Source: Prochloron sp965198675 (lineage in GTDB: Bacteria; Cyanobacteriota; Cyanobacteriia; Cyanobacteriales; Prochloraceae). Taken from it: DNA of 64,000 bases. Every line of letters begins with the position of its first letter. Position 1 is the stretch's first letter. The position numbers and the translations under genes were made by a program. Positions 63,041-64,000 of the stretch are shown here, one piece after another. Location of the stretch: assembly GCA_965198675.1 (NCBI GenBank), contig OZ240666.1, forward strand, positions 4,278,001 through 4,342,000. Reading direction: 5' to 3'. The notes under the pieces are model-generated. The model worked only from the letters and a program-made list of their open reading frames with translations. It had not been told where the DNA came from and searched no databases.

Positions 63041-63269
63041 CACTGGTCACTGGTCACTGGTCACTGGTCACTGGTCACTGGTCACTGGTCACTGGTCACT
63101 GGTCACTGGTCACTGGTCACTGGTCACTGGTCACTGGTCACTGGTCACTGGTCACTGGTCACTGGTCACTGGTCACTGGTCACTGGTCACTGGTCACTGG
63201 TCACTGGTCACTGGTCACTGGTCACTGGTCACTGGTCACTGGTCACTGGTCACTGGTCACTGGTCACTG
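63041..63269. repeat. Tandem heptamer CACTGGT, about 33 uninterrupted copies
   Basis: 229 nt of perfect CACTGGT repeats (32.7 units). Because 7 is not a multiple of 3, all three plus-strand frames read the same peptide cycle (TGHWSLV). ORFs across it are artefacts. On the minus strand every frame meets TGA. Its last bases provide the end of the ABC ATPase gene (63250). Confidence 0.95.
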
Positions 63270-64000
63270 TTTCAAACATACCTCGTTCTTGCAATTGAGC
63301 GATAAAGAACTCTTCTAAAGAGGGACGAGCTAAATTGAGACTGAGCAGTTGAGCTTCCATAAGACGGAGACCTGCCATAAACTCCTGAGGTTCTCCTTGG
63401 AGTTGACCCCACCAACAATCACCCTTCCAACGGAGGTTAGTTAGCCACCGTTTCAGTCCCTCTTCATTCCCCCCTTTTACTGTAACCTGATAGGTGTCCC
63501 CTGTACCCAAAAGTTCATCCAGAGTTCCGCTGCAAATTAATTCTCCCCGAGCGAGAATGGCGATGCGATCGCATATTTGAGCCACGTCCCCCAGAACGTG
63601 AGAATTAAAGAAAACCGTCTTCCCCTGTTCTTTCAGGGAGAGAATGATTTCCCGGATCCGATAACGTCCAGTGGGGTCCAACCCGGACATAGGTTCATCC
63701 AAAAATACCACTTCCGGGTCATTAATCAAAGCTTGAGCCATGCCCACCCGTTGCAGCATACCCTTAGAATAGCGACCCAGTGGCTCTTTCTTTGTGGTGG
63801 ACTGAGCCAACCCCACCAATTCTAGCAGTTGGGGAATGCGAGTCTGGTAAACAGACTTGGGAATTTGAAACAATCTAGCAGTAAATTGCAAAAACTCCCA
63901 AGCAGTCAGGTAGTTGTAGAAATAGGCATTTTCCGGTAAATAGCCAATGCGTTGCTTTACCGCCCGATCCCCTAAAGGACGACCCAGCAGCACTGCCCGT
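63250..64000 (-). CDS. ABC transporter ATP-binding protein (partial, N-terminus outside window)
   Basis: About 250 residues of an ABC-2-type exporter ATPase. RIGYLPENAYFYNYLTAWEFL (Q-loop equivalent, in parts), signature YSKGMLQRVGMAQAL, Walker B VVFLDEPMSGLDPTG and switch FFNSHVLGDV are visible. Walker A lies beyond 64000, as the frame is open to the edge (RAVLLGRPLGD). The C-terminus ends LQERGMFETVTSDQ; its last six codons and the TGA stop come from the heptamer repeat, so the native end was probably lost. Substrate unknown. Confidence 0.92.
   Translation of the reverse strand, partial: RAVLLGRPLGDRAVKQRIGYLPENAYFYNYLTAWEFLQFTARLFQIPKSVYQTRIPQLLELVGLAQSTTKKEPLGRYSKGMLQRVGMAQALINDPEVVFLDEPMSGLDPTGRYRIREIILSLKEQGKTVFFNSHVLGDVAQICDRIAILARGELICSGTLDELLGTGDTYQVTVKGGNEEGLKRWLTNLRWKGDCWWGQLQGEPQEFMAGLRLMEAQLLSLNLARPSLEEFFIAQLQERGMFETVTSDQ

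Noticed and set aside
63041..63269. Possible CRISPR array
   Set aside because: The units are contiguous heptamers without spacers, and no cas genes are in the window.
62971..63318. Overlapping ORFs of 115 and 89 residues with TGHWSLV repeats
   Set aside because: They are translations of the CACTGGT array, which is open in all three plus frames by arithmetic; no ribosome site or unique sequence supports a protein.

Overview
The window reads as a stretch of cyanobacterial chromosome, most likely from a filamentous, repeat-rich lineage; the genus cannot be fixed from the sequence. Evidence: many HIP1 octamers (GCGATCGC), a Ycf51 protein, a DesC-type desaturase, XisH/XisI, several Uma2 (DUF820) genes, tandem heptamer repeats, a PFE/PEP-CTERM-like sorting tail, and housekeeping genes in cyanobacterial form (pst, hemC, ureC, ahcY, argD, msrA).

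Layout. 1-5311: a giant Calx-beta/PA14/glycine-rich exported protein, dead three times over (nonsense codon in the signal peptide, an IS5-type insertion, a -1 frameshift). 5531-8664: a TnpB relic, a small conserved gene, a broken RTX-repeat gene, a Uma2 gene and xisHI. 8922-20105: FAD oxidoreductase, Uma2, a gyrase/topo IV A subunit lacking a GyrA box, a CheY-like regulator, a TPR protein, a pentapeptide-repeat protein, msrA, a RelE-like toxin-antitoxin pair and an aluminium-resistance/methionine gamma-lyase family enzyme. 20271-28986: desC, a DevA/DevC-like exporter split by a tnpB fragment, a HerA-like ATPase, a phosphoribosyltransferase, argD and a decayed mazEF pair. 29048-36198: a TPR pseudogene, a repeat element, ahcY, nurA, a VWA protein and an ABC-2 exporter.

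36539-43817 is the most unusual locus: a three-gene pPIWI-RE module (zinc-ribbon/restriction-nuclease protein, DinG-type helicase, prokaryotic PIWI-RE protein). The helicase is intact. The nuclease gene carries one in-frame TAA and the PIWI gene one frameshift. GIY-YIG-like and Rpn-like nuclease genes follow. 45994-53386 holds a phasin-like protein, an FKBP isomerase and the pst phosphate-uptake operon, which is opened between pstC and pstA by a broken tnpB element and by a sorting-tail protein gene lying between imperfect inverted repeats. 53628-64000 has a conserved hypothetical, tRNA-Cys, hemC, ycf51, an alcohol dehydrogenase family gene overlapping an aminotransferase gene, toxin-antitoxin and kinase-WD40 remnants, ureC, about 33 copies of a heptamer, and a partial ABC ATPase.

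The strongest recurring theme is small repeats invading genes without breaking the frame. GATC-bounded palindromes sit inside former HIP1 sites in xisI (51 nt) and in the phosphoribosyltransferase gene (33 nt). A different 48-nt element sits in frame in xisH. Heptamer repeats supply a start codon (16054), the C-terminal tail of PstC and the stop codon of the last ABC gene. Together with many single-lesion pseudogenes this suggests a genome under repeat expansion and gene decay.
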